From positions 186,001 to 250,000 of the forward strand of contig NZ_FNEJ01000005.1 of NCBI RefSeq assembly GCF_900100085.1: a stretch of 64,000 nt of DNA, in the 5' to 3' direction. This stretch comes from Salipiger marinus (GTDB taxonomy: Bacteria; Pseudomonadota; Alphaproteobacteria; Rhodobacterales; Rhodobacteraceae). Of this stretch, positions 41,492-49,694 are shown in pieces. Below the pieces are notes generated by a model. The model searched no databases. It worked only from the letters and a program-made list of their open reading frames with translations, and was not told where the DNA came from. Position 1 is the first letter of the stretch. Each line of letters starts with the position of its first letter. A program made the translations under genes and the position numbers.

Positions 41492-42220
41492 ATGCACGCC
41501 ACAGACCAGCAGACCCGGGCGCCCGTGAAGTCGCTGCACCGCGACGCGGTCGAGGCCATTGCCAAATGGCTGATGATCGGACGGTATCCGGTGGGCGCGG
41601 TGCTGCCCACCGAGACCGAGATCGGCGAAGAGCTGGAAATCTCGCGCACCGTGGTGCGCGAGGCGGTGCGCACGCTGGTCGCCAAGGGCATGCTGCAGGT
41701 GCGGCGCAAGACCGGCACCATCGTTCTGCCGGTGTCGGACTGGAGCCTGTTCGACCCCGAAGTGCTGGCATGGCGGTTCCGCTACAGCCGCGACGCCACC
41801 TTTGTCGACGACATGACCCGCTTTCGCGCCGCCATCGAGACCATCGCGGTGGAAATCTGCGCGGCGCGGCCCGAATTCGACGCCTCGGTGCTGCATGCCT
41901 GCTGCGACGAGATGGCGGCGGCGCTGGAAGGCCGGGGCGACTGGTTCGCGGCGGATCTGGCCTTTCACCGCCATATCCTGCGCGGCACCGACAACCAGTT
42001 CATCCTGCACATGCAGCCGATGCTTGACAATTTCTTCGACGCGATGCTGTCGCCCGAGGTGCTGCGCCCGGAAAACATGCGGATCACGCTGCCCTATCAC
42101 CGCGCCATTGCCGATGCCATCGCGGCGGGGGATCCGGTGCGCAGCCGCCACGAGATGCTGCAGCTGGTCCACAAGGGCCGCGAGGACATCCTGAGCCGTA
42201 TCGAGACCAGCGAAGCCTAG
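41492..42220 (+). CDS. FadR-type GntR regulator (FCD domain)
   Basis: GntR/FCD regulator, 242 aa. Winged HTH at ~35-85 (TETEIGEELEISRTVVREAVRTL), then an all-helical FCD domain with FRAAIETIAVEICAA, FHRHILRGTDN and YHRAIADAIAAGD, whose Asp/His residues bind a metal and an organic acid. Close in style to regulators of galactonate or hexarate genes. ATG 41492 is favoured; GTG 41462 overlapping the upstream stop is an alternative. It probably controls the TRAP-dehydrogenase-amidohydrolase unit, perhaps through the near-palindrome at 36617. Ends 9 bp from a convergent gene. Confidence 0.88.
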   Translation: MHATDQQTRAPVKSLHRDAVEAIAKWLMIGRYPVGAVLPTETEIGEELEISRTVVREAVRTLVAKGMLQVRRKTGTIVLPVSDWSLFDPEVLAWRFRYSRDATFVDDMTRFRAAIETIAVEICAARPEFDASVLHACCDEMAAALEGRGDWFAADLAFHRHILRGTDNQFILHMQPMLDNFFDAMLSPEVLRPENMRITLPYHRAIADAIAAGDPVRSRHEMLQLVHKGREDILSRIETSEA

Positions 42221-42229
42221 CGCGGGCGG

Positions 42230-42745
42230 TCAGGCGGCGCTGGCCTCGGCGATCTGGGCCTGACACCAGTCCAGCACGCCTGCCGCGTCGCAGGGCAGGG
42301 GCTGCGCCAGATCCTCGGCCCAGTGCAGGAAGGCGGCAAGATTGCCCGCATTGACCCCGGTCAGCACCGGGATGCCGCGGGCCAGCGCCTCGGCGATCAG
42401 CGGGCGAAAGCCGCGGCCCTCGGCTTCCTGCTTGCCGAACTTGTTGACGACCAGCAGCCGCGCGCCCTGTCCCAGCCCCGCGCCCGCCAGCCCCACCGCC
42501 CGCTCCAGCCCGGCGGGATCCAGCCTGCAGCCGCTGGAGAGCGGGCCAAGGTTCTGGCTGATGCGCACCACCTCGGTACCGGTCAGCACATGCAGATCCA
42601 TGTGGCATTTGGCGCCTTCGCCCCGGTCGACGTTGATCTGCACCGCGCCTGCCAGCGGAATTCCTCGCGCGCGCAGCTGCTGCGCCACCTCGCGGATCAG
42701 CCGGTCCAACGATCCGCTTGCCTGTCCAGTCACATAGCCCAGCAT
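42230..42745 (-). CDS. DUF2478 protein
   Basis: Protein of 171 aa resembling DUF2478 (nucleotide-triphosphatase THEP1-related) proteins that occur with molybdenum genes. It opens MLGYVTGQASGSLDRLIREV, has GLGQGARLLVVNKFGKQEAEG and ends VLDWCQAQIAEA. The usual GxxGxGKS/T P-loop is not present; TGQASGSLD stands in its place, so nucleotide binding is doubtful. ATG 42745 with AAGGGGG upstream; GTG 42751 possible. Divergent from fdhD across ~80 bp, hence probably part of the molybdenum-cofactor island. Its role may be in Mo homeostasis (inference). Confidence 0.75.
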   Translation of the reverse strand: MLGYVTGQASGSLDRLIREVAQQLRARGIPLAGAVQINVDRGEGAKCHMDLHVLTGTEVVRISQNLGPLSSGCRLDPAGLERAVGLAGAGLGQGARLLVVNKFGKQEAEGRGFRPLIAEALARGIPVLTGVNAGNLAAFLHWAEDLAQPLPCDAAGVLDWCQAQIAEASAA

Positions 42746-42824
42746 GCCCACCCCCTTGAAACTCTGGCGCGCAGGCTACAAGATGCGCCGGGCCGAGGCC
42801 AGAGGAGGCAAGATCATCCCATCC

Positions 42825-43694
42825 ATGCCCGATTTGCCGCTGCTGCCGGATCCCCGTGACCCGCGTCTGACGCGCCGTGTCACCGGCACCGACCAGACCG
42901 GCCAGCCCACCGAGATCGCCGTGGTCGAGGAACGCCCGCTGACCATCTACCTCAACCGGCAGGAAATCGTCACCGCCATGACCATCGGGGACCATCCCGA
43001 TTACCTTGCGCTGGGATTCCTGCGCAATCAGGGCATGCTGCGCGACGATGACGTGGTGACCGGCCTCGATTACGACGAAGAGATCGACACGGTGGTGGTG
43101 CGCACCGCGCGCGAGACCTCCTATGAGGCGAAGGTGCAGAAAAAGACCCGCACCTCGGGCTGCGCTGTCGGCACCGTCTTTGGCGACATGATGGAGGGGC
43201 TCGACGGGCTGGTGCTGCCGCAGGCGGAGCTGCGCGCCTCGTGGCTTTACGCGCTGGCGCGGCAGATCAACACCACGCCCTCGCTCTATCTGGAGGCGGG
43301 GGCGATCCATGGCACCGTGCTCTGCCAGCAGGACCGCCCGCTGGTCTATATGGAGGATGTGGGCCGTCACAACGCGGTGGACAAGATCGCGGGCTTCATG
43401 TTCCGCCACGGCCTGCCCGCTGGCGACAAGATCCTGTACACCACCGGGCGGCTGACCTCCGAGATGGTCATCAAGACCGCGCTGATGGGCATTCCGGTGC
43501 TTGCCTCGCGCTCCGGCTTCACCGCGTGGGGGGTGGAAATCGCGCGGCAGGTGGGCCTCACGCTGATCGGGCGGATGCGCGGGCAGCGCTTTGTCTGCCT
43601 GTCCGGCGAGGCGCGGCTGATCCGCGACGTGGATCCGGCGCTGGTGCCGGACGAGGACCGCGCGCAGCGGCGAAAGGGATCCGATGCGGACTGA
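42825..43694 (+). CDS. fdhD: formate dehydrogenase sulfurtransferase FdhD
   Basis: FdhD, 289 aa, passes sulfur from a cysteine desulfurase to the Mo/W cofactor before insertion into formate dehydrogenase. LTIYLNRQEIVTAMTIGDHP, LALGFLRNQGML, YMEDVGRHNAVDKIAGF, YTTGRLTSEMVIKTALMG and ASRSGFTAWGVEIA are all diagnostic. The sulfur loop reads TRTSGCAVGTVFGDM with one Cys; E. coli FdhD has CxxC there. First of a rightward operon fdhD-mobA-mobB-moeA. ATG 42825 is likeliest, although AGGAGG lies 16 nt upstream; ATG 42783 is in frame. Confidence 0.94.
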   Translation: MPDLPLLPDPRDPRLTRRVTGTDQTGQPTEIAVVEERPLTIYLNRQEIVTAMTIGDHPDYLALGFLRNQGMLRDDDVVTGLDYDEEIDTVVVRTARETSYEAKVQKKTRTSGCAVGTVFGDMMEGLDGLVLPQAELRASWLYALARQINTTPSLYLEAGAIHGTVLCQQDRPLVYMEDVGRHNAVDKIAGFMFRHGLPAGDKILYTTGRLTSEMVIKTALMGIPVLASRSGFTAWGVEIARQVGLTLIGRMRGQRFVCLSGEARLIRDVDPALVPDEDRAQRRKGSDAD

Positions 43695-43718
43695 TCCGGC
43701 CATCAGGGGGCTGCGCGC

Positions 43719-44351
43719 ATGAAGCAGCCCTTGGGTGTGATCCTTGCGGGCGGGCTTGCCACGCGCATGGGCGGTGGCGACAAGGCGCTGCTGCCGCTTG
43801 CCGGGCGGACGCTGCTGGACCGGGTGATCGAACGGCTGGAGCCGCAGGTGGCGGGGCTGGCGCTGAATGCCAATGGCGATCCGGCGCGCTTTGCCCGCAC
43901 CCGCCTGCCGGTGCTGGCGGATTCGGTGCCCGGCCATCCCGGGCCGCTGGCGGGGGTTCTGGCGGGGCTTGACTGGGCGGCGGAACAGGGCGCGGACAGC
44001 ATCGTGACCGTGGCCGCCGATACGCCGTTCTTTCCCTGCGATCTGGTGCCGTGGCTGCTGCTGGCCGCCGAGGGGCGCCCGCATCTGCTGGCGCTGGCCT
44101 GCACGCCGCGCGATCCGGGGGCCGGGTTGAAATCCGGCGGGCGGCTGAACCGGCACCCGACCTTTGGCCTGTGGCCGGTGGCCCTGCGCGAGGATCTGCG
44201 CGCGGCGCTCAATGACGGGCTGCGCAAGGTGGTGCTGTGGACCGACCGCCACGAGGCCGCCGAGGCGCTGTTTCCCGCCACCCCCTTTGATCCCTTCTTC
44301 AACGTCAACACGCCCGAGGATCTGGCCCGCGCCGAGGCGCTGATTGCATGA
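43719..44351 (+). CDS. mobA: molybdenum cofactor guanylyltransferase MobA
   Basis: Cytoplasmic GTP:molybdopterin guanylyltransferase, 210 aa. The nucleotide loop is LAGGLATRMGGGDKALLPLAG (given up to 20 residues, LAGGLATRMGGGDKALLPLA), then LALNANGDP, LADSVPGHPGPLAGVLAGLD and TVAADTPFFPCDLV (metal-binding Asp). It converts Moco to the bis-MGD form needed by both FdhA and the FdhF/YdeP-like enzyme. Stop overlaps the mobB start by 4 bp. Not placed with other mob or moa genes beyond this operon, so synthesis of molybdopterin itself is encoded elsewhere. Confidence 0.94.
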   Translation: MKQPLGVILAGGLATRMGGGDKALLPLAGRTLLDRVIERLEPQVAGLALNANGDPARFARTRLPVLADSVPGHPGPLAGVLAGLDWAAEQGADSIVTVAADTPFFPCDLVPWLLLAAEGRPHLLALACTPRDPGAGLKSGGRLNRHPTFGLWPVALREDLRAALNDGLRKVVLWTDRHEAAEALFPATPFDPFFNVNTPEDLARAEALIA

Positions 44352-44839
44352 AGGTCTATGGCGTCACCGGCTGGAAAAACTCCGGCAAGACCGGGCTGAT
44401 GGAGCGGCTGGTGACCGAATTCACCACGCGCGGGCTGGCCGTGTCCACCGTCAAGCATGCGCATCACGACACCGACATCGACCAGCCGGGCCGCGACAGT
44501 TACCGCCACCGGGAGGCGGGGGCGCGGCAGGTGCTGCTGGCCACGCCAAGACGCTGGGCGGTGATGCACGAACTGCGCGGCGCGCCGGAGCCGTCGCTGG
44601 CCGACCTGCTGGCGCAGCTGGCGCCGGTCGATCTGGTGCTGGTCGAAGGCTACAAGCAGGGCGCCCATCCCAAGATCGAGGCGCATCGCGCCGAAAACGC
44701 CAAGCCGCCGCTGGCGCAGGAGAATCCGACCGTGCGCGCGCTGGCCTGCGACAGTGCGCTTGACACCGCCCTGCCGTGCTTCGATCTGGATGACACACGC
44801 GGCATTGCGGATTTTATCCTGCGGGATCTGGGGCTGTGA
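44348..44839 (+). CDS. mobB: molybdopterin-guanine dinucleotide biosynthesis adaptor MobB
   Basis: GTP-binding adaptor protein, 163 aa. The P-loop reads GWKNSGKTGL at residues 7-16, followed by STVKHAHHDTDIDQPGRDSY, the MobB signature, and VLVEGYKQGAHPKIEAHR. MobB binds GTP and assists MobA. Start overlaps the mobA stop, stop overlaps the GTG of the next gene, so translation runs through the set. Confidence 0.93.
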   Translation: MKVYGVTGWKNSGKTGLMERLVTEFTTRGLAVSTVKHAHHDTDIDQPGRDSYRHREAGARQVLLATPRRWAVMHELRGAPEPSLADLLAQLAPVDLVLVEGYKQGAHPKIEAHRAENAKPPLAQENPTVRALACDSALDTALPCFDLDDTRGIADFILRDLGL

Positions 44840-46956
44840 GCCGGTTCGATACGGTGGTGGTGGTGGACTGGTCGGGGGCGGCCTCGCCCTCTCCCGCCCG
44901 GCCCGCGAAGGATGCGATCTGGATCGGCATCGCCCGCGACACCGGCACCGAGGCGCAGTATCACCGCACCCGCCACGCCGCGACCGAGGCCCTGGCGGAT
45001 CTGTTCCAGACCGAAATCGCCGCCGGGCGCCGGGTGCTGGCGGGGTTCGATTTCCCCTTCGCCTATCCGCGCGGCTTTGCCCGCGCGCTGACCGGCACCG
45101 ATGATCCGCTGGCGCTTTGGGCGGAGCTTGCCGCGCGGATCAGCGATGGCCCTGACAATGCCAACAACCGGCTGGATGCGGCGGCGGCGATCAACCGGCT
45201 GTTCCCCGGCACCGGCCCGTTCTGGGGCAACGGACTTGGCCGCGACATTGCGGATCTGCCGCGCACCAAGGCGGGCTATGCCAGTCCCTTTGCCGACAGG
45301 CGCCGCTGCGATACCACTCCCGGCGCGCAGCCGGTCTGGAAGCTGGCGGGCGCAGGCTCGGTCGGGTCGCAGGCGCTGCTTGGCATCCCCCGGCTGCAGT
45401 CCCTGCGGGTGCGCTTTGGCGCCGACATCTCCGTGCGACCGTTCGAGACGCAGGACACGGCCGTGACGCTGGTGGAACTGTTCCCCTCGCTGATCGCCGG
45501 AACCGTCGCCGATCTGGCGGAAGAGGCCGAGATCAAGGACCGGGCGCAGGTCCGCGTGCTGGCCTCGGCGCTGCGCGCGCTGGAGCCGGGCAAGCTCGAC
45601 GCGCTGAGCCGCGAAGGCGATGTGGTGGAGGGATGGATCCTCGGGCTGGGGCATGCGGCGCTGCTGGAACAGGCCGCGCGGCGGGCCTGCGCCCCGCTGC
45701 TGCCGCCGCGTCTGCGCGACGACTGTTTCGCCATGCCGCAGGGCGTGGCCTGGGTGCCGGTGGACGAGGCGCTGGCGCGGCTGCGTGCCGCCCTGCATCC
45801 GGTGACGGGGGTGGAACAGCTGCGCACGGCAGAGGCCATGGGGCGCATTCTGGCAGAGCCGGTGATGGCGCGCCGGTCCAACCCGCCGCTGCCCAATTCC
45901 GCCGTCGATGGCTATGGCTTTGCCTTTGCCGCCACCGGGGCGGGGGTGAACCGGCTGCCGCTGCTGGCGGGGCGGGCGGCGGCGGGCCAGCCTTATGACG
46001 GGCCTGTGCCGCAGGGCCATGCGCTGCGCATCCTGACCGGTGCCACGCTGCCCCAAGGGGTCGATACCGTGGTGCTGGAGGAGGACACCGCCACGGATGG
46101 CGCGCTGGTGGCCTTTGACGGGCCGGTGCGCGCCCGCGCCAACACCCGCCGCGCCGGCGAAGACGTGGCCGAAGGCACGCAGGCCCTGCCCGCGGGGCAT
46201 CGCCTGCGCGCCCCCGATCTGGCGCTGCTGTCGGCGCTGGGGCTGTCGCATCTGCCGGTGCGGAGCAGGCTGCGGGTGGGCGTGCTGTCCACCGGCGACG
46301 AGATCGTGCCCGACCCCGCCGATTCCGCGCTGCCGCATCAGATCTGGGATGCCAACCGGCCCATGCTGCTGGCGCTGGCGGCGGGCTGGCACTGCGCGCC
46401 GGTGGATCTGGGCCATGTGCGCGATGACCGCGCGCTGATCCGCGACCGGCTGGACGAGGCGGCGGGGCAGGTCGATGTCATCCTCACCTCTGGCGGGGCG
46501 TCCGCCGGGGACGAGGATCACGTCTCGGCGCTGCTGCGCGCGCAGGGCACGCTGTCAAGCTGGCGCATCGCGCTGAAGCCGGGGCGCCCGCTGGCGCTGG
46601 CGCTGTGGCAGGGGGTGCCGGTCTTCGGCCTGCCCGGAAACCCGGTGGCGGCGCTGGTCTGCGCGCTGGTCTTTGCCCGCCCGGCGCTGTCGCTGCTGGC
46701 GGGCGCAGGCTGGGTGGAGCCGGTGGGCTTCACCGTGCCCGCCGGGTTCTCCAAATCCAAGAAGCCGGGGCGGCGCGAATATCTGCGGGCCAGGCTGACC
46801 GCCCAAGGCACGGCAGAGGTGTTCGGATCCGAAGGGTCGGGGCGGATCAGCGGGCTGTCATGGGCCGACGGGCTGGTGGAACTGCCCGATGCGGCGCTTG
46901 ACGTCACCCCCGGCACCCCGGTGCGCTACATCCCCTACAGCGCCTTCGGGATCTGA
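44836..46956 (+). CDS. moeA: MoeA molybdenum insertase with a ~300-aa N-terminal extension domain
   Basis: Two-part protein of 706 aa. From ~300 to the end is MoeA: PVTGVEQLRTAEAMGRILAE, NPPLPNSAVDGYGFA, LRILTGATLPQGVDTVVLEE, GVLSTGDEI, WDANRPMLLA, TSGGASAGDEDHV and LPGNPVAALV. This domain inserts molybdate or tungstate into adenylylated molybdopterin. The first ~290 residues (VVVVDWSGAASPSP, GFDFPFAYPRG, VELFPSLIAG) have a DUF429/RNase H-like look, not a MoeA feature. GTG 44836 overlaps the mobB stop. Ends 3 bp from convergent tusA. The extension's function is unknown. Confidence 0.88.
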   Translation: MSRFDTVVVVDWSGAASPSPARPAKDAIWIGIARDTGTEAQYHRTRHAATEALADLFQTEIAAGRRVLAGFDFPFAYPRGFARALTGTDDPLALWAELAARISDGPDNANNRLDAAAAINRLFPGTGPFWGNGLGRDIADLPRTKAGYASPFADRRRCDTTPGAQPVWKLAGAGSVGSQALLGIPRLQSLRVRFGADISVRPFETQDTAVTLVELFPSLIAGTVADLAEEAEIKDRAQVRVLASALRALEPGKLDALSREGDVVEGWILGLGHAALLEQAARRACAPLLPPRLRDDCFAMPQGVAWVPVDEALARLRAALHPVTGVEQLRTAEAMGRILAEPVMARRSNPPLPNSAVDGYGFAFAATGAGVNRLPLLAGRAAAGQPYDGPVPQGHALRILTGATLPQGVDTVVLEEDTATDGALVAFDGPVRARANTRRAGEDVAEGTQALPAGHRLRAPDLALLSALGLSHLPVRSRLRVGVLSTGDEIVPDPADSALPHQIWDANRPMLLALAAGWHCAPVDLGHVRDDRALIRDRLDEAAGQVDVILTSGGASAGDEDHVSALLRAQGTLSSWRIALKPGRPLALALWQGVPVFGLPGNPVAALVCALVFARPALSLLAGAGWVEPVGFTVPAGFSKSKKPGRREYLRARLTAQGTAEVFGSEGSGRISGLSWADGLVELPDAALDVTPGTPVRYIPYSAFGI

Positions 46957-46959
46957 GCC

Positions 46960-47208
46960 CTAGCCCTTGCGGATCAGATAGATCTGCAGGCCGTCCTGAT
47001 CTTCGGATCCCAGCAGGTCATGCCCGGCCTCGGCGCAGAAATGCGGCACGTCGATGACGGCGGCGGGATCGGTGGCCAGCATCCGCAGCACCTGACCCTG
47101 TGCCATGCCCGCCAGCCGCTTGCGCGCCTTCAGCACCGGCAGCGGGCAGAGCAGGCCCTGCGCATCCAGATCCTGATCCCATGCCGCCCGGGTCTTGCCG
47201 TCGTCCAT
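46960..47208 (-). CDS. tusA: TusA-family sulfurtransferase
   Basis: Small sulfur carrier, 82 aa. DAQGLLCPLPVLKARKRL contains the CPxP motif whose Cys carries persulfide, followed by MLATDPAAVIDVPHFCAEAGH. TusA-type proteins relay sulfur from desulfurases to tRNA, Moco or sulfur-oxidising enzymes. ATG 47208 was chosen because it gives the standard short TusA N-terminus; a longer frame reaches 47274. Last gene of a tightly packed leftward set, 1 nt after the upstream stop. In this setting it may feed FdhD or Fe-S assembly (inference). Confidence 0.9.
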   Translation of the reverse strand: MDDGKTRAAWDQDLDAQGLLCPLPVLKARKRLAGMAQGQVLRMLATDPAAVIDVPHFCAEAGHDLLGSEDQDGLQIYLIRKG

Positions 47209-47209
47209 C

Positions 47210-47695
47210 TCAGTGATCCTCGTCCAGACTGCCATGCAGCGCGAACTGGTCCAGCCCGGCCTCGCGCGGGTCAAGCGCGCGGAACATCTCGCGCACGCCT
47301 GCCGAGGTCAGCTCGCGCGCGACGGTCAGCAGGGTGTTGGGGGCGTGATCCTCGCAAAGATCCCGCATCTGCGCCAGTTCCTCTGCCGCGACGGGCCGCG
47401 CCAGATCCTGCGAGGGCGCGCCATACCAGTCGACAAAATGTCCGGCCAGCGTTTCGGTCAGCTGCGCCAGTTCGGCGGGCTCCACCACCGTCACCGCCAC
47501 GAAGGTCACGCGGCCAAAGGTTTCGAGCCCGAGAAAGCCGTTGGCAAAGGCCTGCCGCGCCTTGCCGGTCAGGTCGCCCTCGGTCCAGTCGGAAAACTCG
47601 AACCCGCCCGCAATGCACCATTCGCCGGTGCGCGCGGGCGAGGCGTAGACGCGCTGGTCGCTTTCATCAAAATGGATGGCGCGGGCAAGTTTCAT
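47210..47695 (-). CDS. DUF6505-like protein
   Basis: Protein of 161 aa with no known activity. It reads MKLARAIHFDESDQRVY, GEWCIAGGFEFSDW and LVTVARE-like C-terminal helices ending in an acidic tail. I recognise it as the DUF6505 type found next to formate dehydrogenase accessory genes in Rhodobacterales. No TM helix or signal. ATG 47695 overlaps the stop of the ligase-like gene (ATGA); the longer frame reading to 48286 is a shadow of that gene. Probably a partner of its neighbours, which share start-stop overlaps. Confidence 0.7.
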   Translation of the reverse strand: MKLARAIHFDESDQRVYASPARTGEWCIAGGFEFSDWTEGDLTGKARQAFANGFLGLETFGRVTFVAVTVVEPAELAQLTETLAGHFVDWYGAPSQDLARPVAAEELAQMRDLCEDHAPNTLLTVARELTSAGVREMFRALDPREAGLDQFALHGSLDEDH

Positions 47696-48405
47696 GGCGC
47701 GGGCTCCAGCAGGGTGGTCAGGGGGATCAGATGGGTGGTGCCGTGATCGTCGCGCAGCAGCATGCCAAAATCCTCGTCCACGCCGACAAACAGCCCGGTC
47801 TGGCCGTTCTGGCGGGCAGGCTCGCCCAGACCATGCGCCAGCCCGCGCCATTCGGCATGCAGCCCGCGCGATCCGTCCTGTTCCCAGCGGCTGATCCAGC
47901 CAAGCGTGTGCCGGGCCCATGCCTCCAGCAGGGCGGGGGGGAAGACCTCGGCGCAGCCTTCGGCGTAAAGCGAGGTGCGGTCGGGCGTGGTGCCGGGCGC
48001 GTCGTTTTCCGGCAGCAGCGGCAGGGCGAAGCCGATCACCAGCCAGTCGGGCACCGCGTCGGGATCGGCGCTGGCGGCCATGCAGCGGAACCCCCCGCAG
48101 GAGGCGCCATTGACCCGCAGCCCGCCATCCCAGTCCAGATGCACCGCCACTTCCGGCGGGGCCAGCGCGCCAAGCGCGTTCTGGAAGCCCACGCCGCAGA
48201 GCGGCAGCATGGTCATGGCGCGGCTGAGCGGCACGTCCGGGGCCAGCACCAGCGCACCCTCCAGCAGGTCGGGCGTGGCGCGCCATGCCACCAGCCCCGC
48301 ATCGCAGCCCAGAAGCGCGCGACGGCAGGCATGGTCAAAGGCATCGGTCGTGACCTCCTCGCCCCAGAGCAGCGGCGGAAAGACCAGATCGGCGCCCTCG
48401 GTCAT
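47692..48405 (-). CDS. biotin/lipoate-protein ligase-like protein (DUF4444 type)
   Basis: Protein of 237 aa that resembles the catalytic core of biotin/lipoate ligases. Seen: FPPLLWGEEVTTDAF, ALVLAPDVPLSRAMTML, VAVHLDWDGGLRVNGASCGG (residues near the usual VxWPNDV region, here degenerate) and LPLLPENDAPGTTPD. The conserved Lys of active ligases is not evident. A C-terminal domain with RWEQDGSRGLHAEWRGLA corresponds to DUF4444. Position between DUF6505 and mrp suggests a role in cofactor or Fe-S protein maturation and not in biotin transfer. ATG 48405 overlaps the mrp stop. Confidence 0.75.
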   Translation of the reverse strand: MTEGADLVFPPLLWGEEVTTDAFDHACRRALLGCDAGLVAWRATPDLLEGALVLAPDVPLSRAMTMLPLCGVGFQNALGALAPPEVAVHLDWDGGLRVNGASCGGFRCMAASADPDAVPDWLVIGFALPLLPENDAPGTTPDRTSLYAEGCAEVFPPALLEAWARHTLGWISRWEQDGSRGLHAEWRGLAHGLGEPARQNGQTGLFVGVDEDFGMLLRDDHGTTHLIPLTTLLEPAP

Positions 48406-49475
48406 GCCAGACCCCGTGCAACCAGCGCCGAGGCCACGGCGTGAAAGGCCTGCGCCTGCGCGCTGTCCGGCGCGCTGACCACGATGGGGGCGCCGCCGTC
48501 AGAGGCGAGCCGGATCTGCAGATCCAGCGGCACCTCTGCCAGAAGCGGCACGCCGAGCTTTGCCGCCTCTGCCGCGACACCGCCATGGCCGAAGACATGT
48601 TCTTCATGCCCGCAGGCGGAACAGACATGGGTGGACATGTTTTCGATCATGCCAAGCAGCGGCACGTTCATCTGGCGGAACATGTCGATGCCCTTGCGCG
48701 CGTCCAGCAGGGCCACATCCTGCGGGGTGCTGACCACGATGGCGCCATCGACCCGCGCCTTCTGCGCCAGCGTCATCTGCACGTCGCCGGTGCCGGGCGG
48801 CAGATCGACCAGCAGCACGTCAAGCGCGCCCCACTGCACCTGCATCAGCATCTGCTGCAGCGCGCCCATCAGCATGGGACCGCGCCAGACCACCGCCTGA
48901 TCCTCGTTGGTCATCAGCCCGATGGACATGAGCGTGACGCCATGGTTGCGCAGCGGCAGGATCGTCTTGCCATCGGGCGAGGCGGGACGGCCCGACACCC
49001 CCAGCATGCGCGGCTGCGAGGGCCCGTAGACATCGGCATCCAGCAGACCGACGCGGCGGCCCTGCTGCGCCAGCGCGCAGGCAAGGTTGGAGGCGACGGT
49101 GGACTTGCCCACGCCGCCCTTGCCGGAGGCGATGGCGATGATATGCGCCACCCCCGGAATGCCCTGCGGCCCCTGCGGTTCGGCGGCGGCACGCGGGCCG
49201 CGCAGATCGGGCGGCGGCGCCTTTTCGGAATGCGCGGTCATCACCACCGACACCGCCGTGACACCTTCGGTGGCGCGCAGCGCGGTCTCGGCCTCGGTCC
49301 GGGCGGCGCCATAGGCGGTGCCGGCATTGCCGGGAATTTCCATGACAAAACGCACGGCGCCCGCCGCGTCGACATTCAGCGCGCGCACGACGCCGCTGGA
49401 CAGGATGTCGCCGCCCCGCACCGGGTCGGCGATGGTTTTCAGGACGGCCTGAACCGTCTCTCTGCTGGCTGGCAA
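48402..49475 (-). CDS. mrp: Mrp/NBP35-type Fe-S cluster carrier ATPase
   Basis: Fe-S carrier of 357 aa. An N-terminal MIP18/DUF59 domain (~1-85) precedes the P-loop domain with the deviant Walker A IASGKGGVGKSTVASNLA, LLDADVYGPSQPRMLG, VDLPPGTGDVQMTL and STPQDVALLDARKGIDMF. MSTHVCSACGHEEHVFG gives the CxxC that holds the bridging cluster. TTG 49475 is the start: AGGAG lies 7 nt upstream and the protein then begins like homologues. Placed with a poly-ferredoxin and fdh genes, it likely loads clusters into this system. Confidence 0.93.
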   Translation of the reverse strand: MPASRETVQAVLKTIADPVRGGDILSSGVVRALNVDAAGAVRFVMEIPGNAGTAYGAARTEAETALRATEGVTAVSVVMTAHSEKAPPPDLRGPRAAAEPQGPQGIPGVAHIIAIASGKGGVGKSTVASNLACALAQQGRRVGLLDADVYGPSQPRMLGVSGRPASPDGKTILPLRNHGVTLMSIGLMTNEDQAVVWRGPMLMGALQQMLMQVQWGALDVLLVDLPPGTGDVQMTLAQKARVDGAIVVSTPQDVALLDARKGIDMFRQMNVPLLGMIENMSTHVCSACGHEEHVFGHGGVAAEAAKLGVPLLAEVPLDLQIRLASDGGAPIVVSAPDSAQAQAFHAVASALVARGLA

Positions 49476-49478
49476 GGT

Positions 49479-49670
49479 TTACTCCTGTCCCTTGATCTCG
49501 CCGGTGACCTCGTGGTGAAGGTCCAGCTCTTCGATGGTGAGCACGGCGCGCACCTTGTAGGTCTTGCCCGCGGTGTCGGCGCCGCGCATCGCGTCTTCGA
49601 TCGCCTGCTGCGAGGTGACGCCCACCTGCTTGAGGAATTTCCGCATCGACATGTTGAAATCGTCGCTCAT
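49479..49670 (-). CDS. DUF6494 small protein
   Basis: Protein of 63 aa, MSDDFNMSMRKFLKQVGVTS at the start, then EDAMRGADTAGKTYKVRAVL and an acidic C-terminus. It matches the DUF6494 type, a small conserved protein of unknown function found beside mrp and fdh accessory genes. No TM or cysteine. ATG 49670 has GGAG-like sequence upstream (GAGCAGG). Its stop lies 4 nt before the TTG start of mrp, so the two are co-translated. Confidence 0.75.
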   Translation of the reverse strand: MSDDFNMSMRKFLKQVGVTSQQAIEDAMRGADTAGKTYKVRAVLTIEELDLHHEVTGEIKGQE

Positions 49671-49694
49671 CGCCTGCTCCGTTGGTTGGGCCGC

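Noticed and set aside
42084-44252. 722-codon open frame antisense to fdhD/mobA
   Set aside because: Covers several well-supported genes in the opposite sense and has no recognisable segment, apart from the true DUF2478 frame nearby.
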